Assembly (NCBI RefSeq): GCF_017875465.1
Contig: NZ_JAGGMQ010000001.1
Span: 2,666,001 to 2,730,000 of the forward strand
Direction: 5' to 3'
Length of the DNA stretch: 64,000 nt
DNA from: Winslowiella toletana
GTDB lineage: Bacteria > Pseudomonadota > Gammaproteobacteria > Enterobacterales > Enterobacteriaceae
The stretch's first letter is position 1. Every line of letters starts with the position of its first letter. The position numbers were made by a program, and so were the translations under genes. The notes beneath the pieces were generated by a model. That model made no database searches. It worked only from the letters and a program-made list of their open reading frames with translations, and had not been told where the DNA came from. Shown piece after piece: positions 54,710 to 63,061 of the stretch.

Positions 54710-57307
54710 ATGTCTGATGGTTCGATTAGCAGAGATAACTCCAGAAACTTGTGGATGGTTCAGACTACCGAAAACGAAAGAATAACCCAAAATACCCCTT
54801 ATTTACCTCGATTTTCTGGTGTAAGTAATACTGACGTCACGGGCTGGATGGACCGAAATAGAGATTTTATGCGGCACCCGACTAATGCTTTGCCATCCTC
54901 GTCGTCTGCGGTCCGGCAGACAGATGATTCGCAGAATAGGGGGACACAGTTCTATACCGGGGGCAGATTGCCACAAGTGCCGTCTGCATGGTCGACTATC
55001 CATACCGAAATTCGTGTGCTACCTGTGCCGTCGTTCAAAGTCATCCCCGACCCTTCGCAATATCCTCCGGGAAATATACGGGCATTCGATACAATCCCCG
55101 GCCCTTCGCAATATCTGCAAACATCCGGGGCAATCCAGGGTCATTCGCTATACAGGCAGACATCCGACGCAATCCCGGGTTTTCATCAGTATGCGGAATT
55201 TACGTCAGATGCCCGTTATCGTGTTCAAGGGTCGCAGGATTGCACTATAACAGGGTCGAAAATTTCGTCAGGAACCAGTCCATCGGGATTGTTAAAGTGC
55301 GCGAATAATAAACTTTTGCACCTTTTGCAAGCCGAAACGGTACTCACGACTCAAACTGAAACTCCAGCTCTAACCGAACCCCTGGATCTAACCGCCACCC
55401 CAGCTCTAACCGAATCCCTGGATCTGACCGCAACCCCGGCCCCGACCGAATCCCTGGATCTAACCGCAACCCCGGCCCCGACCGAAACTGAAACCTACAC
55501 CAAAACATTAGAAGAAAAATTTGAAAAGGTCGTTCAGGCCACAAATTCATTTATTTTGCGCCACAATATTTTCGCTTCTTTGCCTGAAAACCCGCCTGGC
55601 CTGCGAAATCCTCAATTGTTCGACACTGTAAAAGCATGTGCACTTATACGTTTTGCCGGAGTAGAGGGGATAAATATTGGTGACCCTGCCATCATAAAAA
55701 AGCTAGCGGCCTACACTGATATACCCGCAAATACGTTACATGAGGAAGCCAACCAAGTTATTAGCATCTCGAAACGGTCGGATAACTCACAGCTGTGGCA
55801 ATCGAACCAGGCGACCATCGTTTCCGAAGCTGAAGATGTGCAGTGGCAGCTGAATAAGCCTCAGCAATCGTGGGCGGGGAGCACAGTCTCTTCAACCGCA
55901 CAGCTAAATCGCACAACTGCACAGCTGAATCTCTCAACGACACAGTGGCAATCGAGCCCGGCGACCATCACCCGATTAACTGAAGATGTACAGCGGCAGT
56001 TAAATCAGAAGCAATCGAGCTCAGCCTCCTCAGCTGCACAGCAGCAGTTGAGGAGGACGACCGGCGCGCCCTTCGCTACAGATATTGAGCAGAATCTGAA
56101 GCAGAAACGGAAGCAGAAACAGAAGCCATCGTCCTCGCAGGCCGCAGATTCCTCAACTAAACAGCTGAACTTAATAACGCAAGATTTAGATCAAGCAGCA
56201 ATGGATTCATTAAACAGAGCTGCCAAGGACGATAAAAACAGAGCAGCAGAAGCCACTAAAAACAGAGTATTAGAAGCATTAACAAAACAGGAAATGCCTC
56301 GTTATTCCAGTGGCTCAACCGAAAAAACCGCAATCAAGCAATTATCGACAAAGCCGCAGGCAGAACAGCTTGAACTATTAAAAATAATGGTAGATATCGA
56401 CGATCCAAATGGCAAACCTGTAATGACAGATTCTCAAATAACCTTCCTGGAGGGGATTTCTTTTTTAAACCGCGAAACTGGGAAGCCTGCACTTACAGGC
56501 CCGGGTCGTAATGCACTGGCTGAAATGCTTGTTAAGGGAAATGATTTACTGTTAGCCACTGGTATTGACAAAATAGATGACCCCAGATGTGTGGATCGCT
56601 TAATGCAGTTAATCCCGCAAACACGGCCATTCAGGCGAAACGGCGCCTGTCTGATGGTAGTTGATGGGGATAATAAAGTGACTGGTATTTACACTACCTT
56701 TGGTCAGCGTGTGTCAGTTGGTGAGGTACTTGATGGGAGTAAGATTGCCGTGGTTAAGAGGGAGAGGGTTCAGCAGGTGTCTAGCGACGGAGGGGTGGTT
56801 TATACAAACCAATATCATGCTTTATGGTCGGAGGGCCAAAATATATCAATAGCACAATCACAGACAGGCGAGACTTTTTTTGGTAAAGGGATCCATATGT
56901 CAACATTTGAATTACCGACTCATGCCGCTTTCGCTGCATTGGCGTTCCGCAACATGGGTCTTGGCGCTGTTTTTCTGCGCCGCCAACAGAATCCTGAAGA
57001 GGCCGCCGCCGCAGATGCAACCGCAGCTTTAATCCCAATCGAAGACGCCGCCGCTGACGCAGCCAAAGCCGCACAAATAGCCACAACCTATTCTAATACT
57101 TCTCAGAAATATAAAACGAAGGCAGATGCACGGCAGATAAATAAAGTTGCCTCATCTGCAGCCGCGTACGAAGACGCACTCCTGGTCCGGATTGCAGCCG
57201 ATCAAATAGTCAAAGGCGGCAATATGCTGGGTAGACAAGTAAGGGCAACGCTGCTGAGAGCAGGCCTCCAAAGCAAAGAGTATTCGCAGAAAAAACTAAG
57301 CCCTTAA
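54710..57307 (+). CDS. 865-residue repeat-containing protein, effector-like, unknown family
   Basis: I do not recognise this 865-residue protein. It has no signal peptide. The first ~200 residues are rich in Ser, Thr, Gln and Pro with degenerate units around 105-165 (IPGPSQYLQTS, AIQGHSLYRQTSD, AIPGFHQYAEF). Residues 219-259 are 3.4 copies of a 12-residue repeat (PALTEPLDLTAT). A 25-residue segment beginning WQSNQATIVSEAEDVQ at about 363 is duplicated 50 residues later (WQSSPATITRLTEDVQ). A Lys/Gln-rich stretch (QNLKQKRKQKQK) follows, then an apparently globular region (about 505-760) and an Ala-rich helical tail. A strong AAGGAGGG ribosome site fixes the start. It is divergent from the giant gene, and the two may be acquired together. 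The composition suits a type III-secreted or surface-exposed protein, but no function can be assigned. Confidence 0.7.
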   Translation: MSDGSISRDNSRNLWMVQTTENERITQNTPYLPRFSGVSNTDVTGWMDRNRDFMRHPTNALPSSSSAVRQTDDSQNRGTQFYTGGRLPQVPSAWSTIHTEIRVLPVPSFKVIPDPSQYPPGNIRAFDTIPGPSQYLQTSGAIQGHSLYRQTSDAIPGFHQYAEFTSDARYRVQGSQDCTITGSKISSGTSPSGLLKCANNKLLHLLQAETVLTTQTETPALTEPLDLTATPALTESLDLTATPAPTESLDLTATPAPTETETYTKTLEEKFEKVVQATNSFILRHNIFASLPENPPGLRNPQLFDTVKACALIRFAGVEGINIGDPAIIKKLAAYTDIPANTLHEEANQVISISKRSDNSQLWQSNQATIVSEAEDVQWQLNKPQQSWAGSTVSSTAQLNRTTAQLNLSTTQWQSSPATITRLTEDVQRQLNQKQSSSASSAAQQQLRRTTGAPFATDIEQNLKQKRKQKQKPSSSQAADSSTKQLNLITQDLDQAAMDSLNRAAKDDKNRAAEATKNRVLEALTKQEMPRYSSGSTEKTAIKQLSTKPQAEQLELLKIMVDIDDPNGKPVMTDSQITFLEGISFLNRETGKPALTGPGRNALAEMLVKGNDLLLATGIDKIDDPRCVDRLMQLIPQTRPFRRNGACLMVVDGDNKVTGIYTTFGQRVSVGEVLDGSKIAVVKRERVQQVSSDGGVVYTNQYHALWSEGQNISIAQSQTGETFFGKGIHMSTFELPTHAAFAALAFRNMGLGAVFLRRQQNPEEAAAADATAALIPIEDAAADAAKAAQIATTYSNTSQKYKTKADARQINKVASSAAAYEDALLVRIAADQIVKGGNMLGRQVRATLLRAGLQSKEYSQKKLSP
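55364..55486 (+). repeat. 36-bp in-frame tandem repeat, 3.4 copies
   Basis: Units at 55364-55399, 55400-55435 and 55436-55471, with a partial fourth to about 55486, encode P-A-[LP]-T-E-[PS]-L-D-L-T-A-T. Copies differ by only a few bases, so the array is young. Confidence 0.93.
55796..56020 (+). repeat. Diverged direct duplication, 150-bp offset
   Basis: A stretch of about 75 bp starting TGGCAATCGA at 55796 recurs at 55946 (TGGCAATCGAGCCCGGCGAC), preserving the reading frame. The sequence between the two copies is itself low-complexity (ACAGCTGAAT-type units), suggesting stepwise internal duplication of the gene. Confidence 0.8.
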
Positions 57308-57324
57308 TCAGAGACCCTGTCAAC

Positions 57325-57348
57325 CGGGGAGGCATCACTGCCTCCCCG
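57325..57348. terminator. Terminator between the 865-residue gene and the GntR gene
   Basis: A 10-bp stem (CGGGGAGGCA with TGCCTCCCCG) and a TCAC loop between convergent genes, followed by CTTTCCTCT. Confidence 0.75.
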
Positions 57349-57355
57349 CTTTCCT

Positions 57356-58129
57356 CTACCCCTCAGTCACGCCCTGCGCTTCGACATCGACACATAACGC
57401 ATCGTAGCGCCAGTATTCACAGTCGCAGTCGATAATCCGGTCATGCTGGTCGCGGTTGATACGGGTAATAAACAGCGCCGGACTGCCCGCCGCCACTTTC
57501 AGCAGCGGTGCCGCCAGTGGCGGAACCGGGCCGGGCAGCATGGTAAAGCGCACCCGGCCATAACGGATGTCATAGCGGGTCAGATAGAGGTCGGTCAGCG
57601 ACTGGGTGAGATCCAGTTCGAGCAGACCGGGGAAGAAACGCGGATTCAGATAGTGCTCAACATACAGCACCGCGCGGCCATCAATACGGCGCAGGCGGCG
57701 AATGCGATAGACCTCGTCACCCTCACACATTGCCAGCTTTTCCGCCAGCTCACCGCTGATTACAACAGAGTGCGCATCGATCACTTCCGTATTGGCCGCG
57801 CGCCCCTGGCGTTGCGCCATCGCGTGAAAGTGGCTGCGATGCAGCGGGTTATATACCAGACGCGGCGGGGCGATAAACCAGCCACGGCGCAGTTCGCGGT
57901 AGATTAACCCCTGCGCTTCCAGCTGTCCCAGCGCTTCGCGTAGCGTAATGCGCGTGGTGGCGAACTGCTCACTTAGCTGCCGCTCACCGGGTAGCCGACC
58001 CTGTTCGGCAAACTCGCCACGCTGGATCCGCTGGCTCAATGCCTGGCAAATACTGTCAGCGGTTTTATTAGTGAACTGTTCCACAACATTGGCCTTATTT
58101 TGGGGCGACTCTGCACTATCCCGGTACAT
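57356..58129 (-). CDS. phnR: UTRA-domain GntR regulator (PhnR-like)
   Basis: A 257-residue regulator of the HutC branch of GntR proteins. The winged helix lies at about residues 23-92 (GRLPGERQLSEQFATTRITLREALGQLEAQGLIY in pieces) and the UTRA effector domain at about 110-250 (EVYRIRRLRRIDGRAVLYVEHYLNP). It resembles PhnR/PhnF regulators that respond to phosphonates or their breakdown products. It is divergent from the uptake operon. An operator of the expected HutC type, TGGTCTAGTCCA, lies between them at 58244-58255. Repression of the transporter is inferred. The gene symbol follows the Salmonella 2-aminoethylphosphonate repressor and is tentative. Confidence 0.75.
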   Translation of the reverse strand: MYRDSAESPQNKANVVEQFTNKTADSICQALSQRIQRGEFAEQGRLPGERQLSEQFATTRITLREALGQLEAQGLIYRELRRGWFIAPPRLVYNPLHRSHFHAMAQRQGRAANTEVIDAHSVVISGELAEKLAMCEGDEVYRIRRLRRIDGRAVLYVEHYLNPRFFPGLLELDLTQSLTDLYLTRYDIRYGRVRFTMLPGPVPPLAAPLLKVAAGSPALFITRINRDQHDRIIDCDCEYWRYDALCVDVEAQGVTEG

Positions 58130-58184
58130 TTTACCTCAGCGCTAACGATGGCACTCCCTGTGGTGCAAGTAGCGGTAAACCGCG

Positions 58185-58213
58185 CCGTCACTGAACTGAA
58201 ATAAAACCTTCAT
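58185..58213 (+). promoter_or_regulatory. Degenerate Pho-box array (PhoB site candidate)
   Basis: Three 7-mers related to the Pho half-site CTGTCAT (CCGTCAC, CTGAAAT, CCTTCAT; 5 of 7 matches each) are spaced by exactly 4 bp (TGAA, AAAA), giving the 11-bp periodicity of PhoB sites. The match per unit is modest, so this is a candidate. Confidence 0.45.
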
Positions 58214-58243
58214 ACACCCAGGCTAGATTGGCTCAGATCTTGC

Positions 58244-58255
58244 TGGTCTAGTCCA
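58244..58255. promoter_or_regulatory. GntR/HutC-type operator
   Basis: TGGTCTAGTCCA fits the TGG-N-CTAG-N-CCA palindrome used by several UTRA-GntR regulators. It lies 35 bp before the binding-protein gene, where bound protein would block transcription. Confidence 0.7.
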
Positions 58256-58290
58256 GCGTATCATTTAACTTATCATCTGGAGCAGCAGTT

Positions 58291-59352
58291 ATGAAAACTT
58301 TGTTCGCATCAGTGTTAGCCAGTGCCATTATCCTTGCGCTGCCCGCCGCGCAGGCCGCCGATACCGATCTGGCCGCGCTGGAGAAAGCGGCGAAAAGTGA
58401 AGGGCAGGTTAACAGCGTCGGCATGCCAGACAGCTGGGCCAACTGGAAAGATACCTGGAACGATATCAGCAGCAAATACGGCATTAAGCACAGCGATACC
58501 GATATGTCCTCCGCGCAGGAGATCGCTAAATTTGCTGCGGAAAAAAATAACGCCAGCGCCGATATCGGTGATGTCGGCGCCGCCTTTGGTCCGGTAGCTT
58601 TGCAAAAAGGCGTGACCCAGCCCTATAAACCTTCCACCTGGGATCAGGTTCCAGCCTGGGCTAAAGATAAAGATGGTCACTGGGCGCTGGCCTATACCGG
58701 CACCATCGCCTTCCTGGTGAATAAGCAGCTGGTGAAAGATGTTCCGCACAGCTGGGCTGACCTGAAAAAAGGCAAATATGTAGTGACCATCGGTGATGTC
58801 GGCGTTGCCGCCCAGGCCGCCAATGGCGTGCTGGCGGCTAACTATGCGCTGGGTGGTAACGAGAAAGATCTGAAACCGGCGCTGGCGTTCTTTGGCGATC
58901 TGGCGAAGCAGGGGCGTCTGGGCGTGACCGATCCAGTGATTGCCAATATCGAGAAGGGCGAAGTGGCGGTAGCGGTGGTGTGGGACTTTAACGCGCTGAA
59001 CTATCGTGACCAGATTGATAAAAGCCGCTTTGAAGTGCTGATCCCTTCCGATGGCTCTGTCACCTCCGGCTATACCACCATCATCAATAAATACGCTAAA
59101 CATCCGAACGCCGCCAGACTGGCGCGCGAGTATATCTTCTCTGATGCCGGACAGATTAACCTGGCGAAAGGCTATGCGCGTCCGATTCGCGCTGAGCATC
59201 TGACCTTACCGGCGGATGTGCAGGCAAAACTGCTGCCGCAGGAACAGTATAAAAATGCCCGTCCGATTGCCGATCAGGCCGCGTGGGAGAAAACCTCAAA
59301 ACTGCTGCCGCGTCTGTGGCAGGAAAATGTGACCATTAATATGCAGCAGTAA
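58291..59352 (+). CDS. ABC transporter periplasmic binding protein (phosphonate/phosphoester type)
   Basis: A 353-residue periplasmic protein: signal peptide MKTLFASVLASAIILALPAAQA, with the mature protein starting at Ala 23. The mature domain belongs to the bacterial extracellular solute-binding family 1/13 fold (YTGTIAFLVNKQLVKDVPHSWADLKKGKY, then VAVVWDFNALNY). This fold covers iron(III), thiamine, polyamine, 2-aminoethylphosphonate and phosphoester binders. The neighbouring PhnR-like regulator and phosphatase-superfamily enzyme favour a phosphorus compound as ligand. It starts the operon behind a GGAG ribosome site and is followed after 9 nt by the hydrolase gene. The exact ligand is not known. 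Confidence 0.8.
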   Translation: MKTLFASVLASAIILALPAAQAADTDLAALEKAAKSEGQVNSVGMPDSWANWKDTWNDISSKYGIKHSDTDMSSAQEIAKFAAEKNNASADIGDVGAAFGPVALQKGVTQPYKPSTWDQVPAWAKDKDGHWALAYTGTIAFLVNKQLVKDVPHSWADLKKGKYVVTIGDVGVAAQAANGVLAANYALGGNEKDLKPALAFFGDLAKQGRLGVTDPVIANIEKGEVAVAVVWDFNALNYRDQIDKSRFEVLIPSDGSVTSGYTTIINKYAKHPNAARLAREYIFSDAGQINLAKGYARPIRAEHLTLPADVQAKLLPQEQYKNARPIADQAAWEKTSKLLPRLWQENVTINMQQ

Positions 59353-59361
59353 GGCAGGCCG

Positions 59362-60183
59362 ATGAAAACGATTCTGGTAGTTCTTGACGGCCTGAGCAAT
59401 CAGGTCGCCCAACACGCGATGGGTTACTTATATGCCGAGTGCGCACAGGGAAAAGGTCAGTATTATGTGATGACCTGTGAGCTGCCATCGCTGTCACGTC
59501 CGCTGTATGAATGCATCCTCACCGGCGTGCCGCCGGTGAAAAGCGGCATTATTCACAATGGCGTCAATCGCCTGAGCAACCAGCAGAGCCTGTTCCACTA
59601 TGCGCGCGCTGGCGGACTCACCACCGCCGCGGCGGCCTATCACTGGGTCAGTGAGCTGTATAACCGCACGCCATTCAGCGCCGCGCGCGATCGCCATACC
59701 TCGGCGCCAGAGTTGCCGATTCAGTATGGTCATTTCTACTCGGATGACCGTTATCCCGATTCACATCTGTTTGAAGATGCTGAAAGTCTGCGCTTACTGC
59801 ACGATCCCGATTTTCTGCTGATTCACCCGATGAATATCGATGATGCCGGACACCGTTATGGTCTGTCGTCGCCACAATATCGCAATAGCGCACGGGTGGC
59901 CGACGGCCTGCTGTCGCACTGGATGCCGGGCTGGCTGGCAGCCGGTTATCAGGTAGTGGTGACCGCCGATCACGGGATGAATGACGATCGCAGTCATGGC
60001 GGTATCCTGCCGGAAGAGACTCAGGTGCCGCTGTTTGTGTTTGGCGCCAGTTTCTCGCTACAGGCGGAGCTGATGCCGCTGCAAACCGAGCTGTGTGGCA
60101 CCCTCTGCACCCTGCTTGGCGTAGAGCATGATAAACCGCTCTGTCGTGGGCTACTGCGGCTGAACAAGGAGCCAGCGGCATGA
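59362..60183 (+). CDS. Alkaline phosphatase superfamily hydrolase
   Basis: A 273-residue member of the alkaline phosphatase/phosphodiesterase superfamily. Family metal ligands are visible: D9 in VVLDGLS, D160 and H164 in NIDDAGHRYG, D203-H204 in VTADHGMND, and H212 in DRSHGG. The nucleophile is probably S45 in ELPSLSRPLYE, where phosphonoacetate hydrolase and NPP enzymes have Thr. There is no signal peptide, so it should act in the cytosol on the imported compound. Encoded between the binding protein and the permeases, it overlaps the next gene by 4 nt. It likely splits a phosphoester, phosphodiester or phosphonate to release phosphate; which one cannot be read. Confidence 0.78.
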   Translation: MKTILVVLDGLSNQVAQHAMGYLYAECAQGKGQYYVMTCELPSLSRPLYECILTGVPPVKSGIIHNGVNRLSNQQSLFHYARAGGLTTAAAAYHWVSELYNRTPFSAARDRHTSAPELPIQYGHFYSDDRYPDSHLFEDAESLRLLHDPDFLLIHPMNIDDAGHRYGLSSPQYRNSARVADGLLSHWMPGWLAAGYQVVVTADHGMNDDRSHGGILPEETQVPLFVFGASFSLQAELMPLQTELCGTLCTLLGVEHDKPLCRGLLRLNKEPAA

Positions 60184-61019
60184 AGGGAAAAGGGATAGCG
60201 CTGCTCTGTCTGTTGCCGTTTGCGTTGTTCTATCTCGCTTTCCAGATTGCGCCGTTGATATGGATTGCGATTAACAGCTTCTGGAGCGACATCAATGAAG
60301 CCTGGGGATGGAGCAACTACAGCGATATCCTCACTTCGCCGTTTTATCAGCAGGCGATTCGTAACTCGCTGGATATCTCGTTCTGGTCAAGCCTGTATGG
60401 CCTGCTGATTTCGCTGATTGGCGGTTATTCCCTGAATCAGATTGGTAGTGGGCGCTTACATCGGTTCTTTATGTCGTTTACCAATATGACCAGTAATTTT
60501 GCCGGCGTACCGCTGGCGTTTGCCTTTGTGATTCTGCTGGGACTGAATGGCAGTCTGACGCTGCTGATGCGCAAATATGGCCTGATGGACGGCTTCAGGC
60601 TGTTCTCACGCGACGGTATGGTGGTGGTGTATACCTGGTTCCAGATCCCGCTGGGTATTCTGCTGCTTTATCCGGCTTTTGATGGCCTGAAAAAGGAGTG
60701 GCAGGAGTCTGCCGCGCTGCTCGGCGCCAGCCGCTGGCGCTACTGGCTGCATATCGGTTTACCGATTCTCTCTCCGGCGCTGATCGGTACTTTTGTCATT
60801 CTGCTGGCCAATGCGCTGGGGGCTTATGCCACCATTTATGCCCTGACTACCGGTAACTTTAACGTTATTCCGGTGCGGATTGCCGCGCTGGTCTCGGGGG
60901 ATATTTCGCTCGACCCAAATACCGGCAGCGCGCTGGCGATGCTACTGGTGCTGCTGATGGCGATGATTACGGTAATCCATCAGCTGATGGTGCGGCGCAG
61001 CTATCTTAATGCGAAATAA
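60180..61019 (+). CDS. ABC transporter permease (first)
   Basis: A 279-residue inner-membrane permease with about six membrane helices, starting GIALLCLLPFALFYLAFQI. The BPD_transp_1 coupling (EAA) motif is visible as ESAALLGASRWRYWLHIGLPILSPAL near residues 179-204, where it docks on the ATPase. Its ATG overlaps the stop of the phosphatase-superfamily gene (ATGA), so translation is coupled. It pairs with the second permease to form the channel of the importer. Confidence 0.88.
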   Translation: MKGKGIALLCLLPFALFYLAFQIAPLIWIAINSFWSDINEAWGWSNYSDILTSPFYQQAIRNSLDISFWSSLYGLLISLIGGYSLNQIGSGRLHRFFMSFTNMTSNFAGVPLAFAFVILLGLNGSLTLLMRKYGLMDGFRLFSRDGMVVVYTWFQIPLGILLLYPAFDGLKKEWQESAALLGASRWRYWLHIGLPILSPALIGTFVILLANALGAYATIYALTTGNFNVIPVRIAALVSGDISLDPNTGSALAMLLVLLMAMITVIHQLMVRRSYLNAK

Positions 61020-61030
61020 AAGGTGTGACG

Positions 61031-61816
61031 ATGCAACCCGCTGAGAAAATTTATCATCGAATCATTGTCTGGCTGGTGTTTCTGATTCTGGCGCTACCGC
61101 TGGCGGTCACCTTGCTGTATGCGCTGGCGACCCAGTGGGGCGCTACCATCACGCCGGATGGTTTTACCCTCAAATGGCTGCGTGCGTTGTGGAGCGACCC
61201 GCGCTTTCTCACCGCGTTGTGGCACTCATTGCTGATCTGCTTTGGCGCGCTGCTGTTCTCGCTAGTGCTGGTGCTGCCTGCGATGTTTGTAATCGCTTAC
61301 TATTTTCCTCGGCTCGATACGGTCATGAATATTCTGATCCTGATGCCGTTCGCCGTGCCGCCGGTGGTGTCGTCAGTCGGCTTGTTGCAACTCTACTCCT
61401 CCGGGCCGCTGGTGCTGACCGGCACGCCATGGATTCTGATTGGCTGTTACTTCACTATCGCACTGCCGTTTATCTATCGCGCCATCGCCAACAATATGCA
61501 GGCGATTAACCTGCGTGAGCTGATTGATGCCGCCCATCTGCTGGGCGCCAGCACCTGGCAGGCGGCGCTATGGGTGGTGCTGCCGAATCTGCGTAAAGGC
61601 GCCACTATCGCCGTGCTGTTATCGTTCTCGTTTTTGATAGGTGAGTTTGTATTCGCTAACCTGTTAGTCGGCACCAGCTATGAAACCTTGCAGGTCTATC
61701 TGTATAACATGCGCAACGGCAGCGGCCACTTTACCAGCGCGCTGGTGATCTCCTATTTCTTCGTCGTCTTGCTGGTCACCTGGCTGGCGAACGCCCTCAA
61801 TCGTGAAAGGGGCTAA
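61031..61816 (+). CDS. ABC transporter permease (second)
   Basis: A 261-residue permease with six predicted membrane helices and the EAA motif in DAAHLLGASTWQAALWVVLPNLR. The ATG at 61031 is preferred over a GTG at 61025 because AAAAGG then lies 7 nt upstream; the GTG would leave only 1 nt. It follows the first permease by 11 nt and precedes the ATPase by 2 nt. It completes the heterodimeric channel. Family: binding-protein-dependent transport permeases of the CysTW/PhnV type. Confidence 0.88.
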   Translation: MQPAEKIYHRIIVWLVFLILALPLAVTLLYALATQWGATITPDGFTLKWLRALWSDPRFLTALWHSLLICFGALLFSLVLVLPAMFVIAYYFPRLDTVMNILILMPFAVPPVVSSVGLLQLYSSGPLVLTGTPWILIGCYFTIALPFIYRAIANNMQAINLRELIDAAHLLGASTWQAALWVVLPNLRKGATIAVLLSFSFLIGEFVFANLLVGTSYETLQVYLYNMRNGSGHFTSALVISYFFVVLLVTWLANALNRERG

Positions 61817-61818
61817 CC

Positions 61819-62811
61819 ATGTCTTACCTGAACGTTAAACAACTGAATAAAAGTTACGGCCCGACGCAAATCTTTGAACAGATCGATTTCAGCGCCGATA
61901 AAGGCGAGTTTGTCACCCTGCTGGGGCCAAGCGGTTGCGGTAAATCAACGCTGCTGCGCTGTCTGGCGGGTCTGACGTCGGTGGATAGCGGCGAGATTCT
62001 GCTTGAAGGCGAGAATATTGTGCCGCTGGCGCCGCAGCAGCGCGCAATCGGCATGGTGTTCCAGAGTTACGCGCTGTTTCCCAATATGACCGTTGAGGGC
62101 AATGTCGCTTTCGGCCTGAAGATGCAGAAACTGCCAGCCAGCGAAATTCGTCAGCGTGTCGCTGAAGCGCTGGCGCTGGTGGAGCTGAATGATTATGCCC
62201 GCCGCTATCCGCACCAGCTCTCTGGTGGTCAGTGCCAGCGTGTGGCGCTGGCGCGTTCGCTGGTGACACGTCCACGCCTGCTGTTACTTGATGAACCGCT
62301 GTCGGCGCTGGATGCGCGTATTCGTCGCCATCTGCGCGACCAGATTCGCCGCATCCAGCGCGAGCTGAATCTCACCACCATTTTTGTTACCCACGATCAG
62401 GAAGAAGCGCTGACGCTGTCCGATCGTATCGTATTGATGAATCGTGGTAAAATTGTGCAGAACGGTGGTGCCGAGGAGCTGTATACCCAGCCGGTCGATC
62501 TGTTTGCCGCTGGTTTTATCGGCAACTACAACCTGATCAGCGCTGAACAGGCGGGGCAGCTGACCGGCGGCGCTTTCCGCCAGCAGGTGGCGATTCGTCC
62601 GGAGTCGATTTCATTGTGCGCGCCGGAGCAGGGCGTTGCTGCGGAAATTGTCAGTCACAGCCTGCTGGGCAATGTGATTCGCTATCGCGTCCGGGTTAAA
62701 GATATTGAATTATCTGTCGATGTTTTAAATCGATCGGTTGCCGATCTTCATGCCGAAGGGCAGAGGGTTGGTCTACAGTTAGATATATCGACCTTTCGCG
62801 AAGTTGCATAA
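61819..62811 (+). CDS. ABC transporter ATP-binding protein
   Basis: A 330-residue ATPase. Walker A GPSGCGKST at residues 36-44, Q-loop FQSYALF, signature LSGGQCQRVALARSL near 135-149, Walker B LLLLDEPLSALDAR, and the switch histidine in VTHDQEEA are all present. A C-terminal regulatory domain (about 240-330) of the TOBE type follows, as in PotA, FbpC and PhnT. It is the last gene of the operon and is followed 9 bp later by an ERIC element. Substrate class is inferred from the neighbours. Confidence 0.9.
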   Translation: MSYLNVKQLNKSYGPTQIFEQIDFSADKGEFVTLLGPSGCGKSTLLRCLAGLTSVDSGEILLEGENIVPLAPQQRAIGMVFQSYALFPNMTVEGNVAFGLKMQKLPASEIRQRVAEALALVELNDYARRYPHQLSGGQCQRVALARSLVTRPRLLLLDEPLSALDARIRRHLRDQIRRIQRELNLTTIFVTHDQEEALTLSDRIVLMNRGKIVQNGGAEELYTQPVDLFAAGFIGNYNLISAEQAGQLTGGAFRQQVAIRPESISLCAPEQGVAAEIVSHSLLGNVIRYRVRVKDIELSVDVLNRSVADLHAEGQRVGLQLDISTFREVA

Positions 62812-62820
62812 ATGACCCGT

Positions 62821-62934
62821 CATACTTCAAGCCGCAGGTGCGTTGGCTGCGCCTGCTCACTCCAGTCACATAGTGGTCTATGCTCCCGGAGATTCGCAGG
62901 CTTGCCGCCTTCCTGCGACTCGAATTATTTAGGG
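62821..62934. repeat. ERIC (IRU) intergenic palindrome
   Basis: An approximately 114-bp imperfect palindrome. The ERIC core is recognisable: CTCACTCCAGTCAC on one arm and ATGCTCCCGGAGATTCGCAGG on the other, with flanks GTGCGTTGGCTGCGCCTG and CTTGCCGCCTTCCTGCGACT matching the known consensus. It lies between the uptake operon and yjbB and could act as an mRNA 3' structure. Confidence 0.88.
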
Positions 62935-63061
62935 TAACAACAAGCATAAATAGCGTGATTCACGTAATGCGAAAGGTCGGCGATGGTTTCATATGCTGTT
63001 CTTTCGCGTCAGGCAGCCAGCGTATGGAGTATTAAGCCTGACGTAAAAGGAGAACCTGGTA

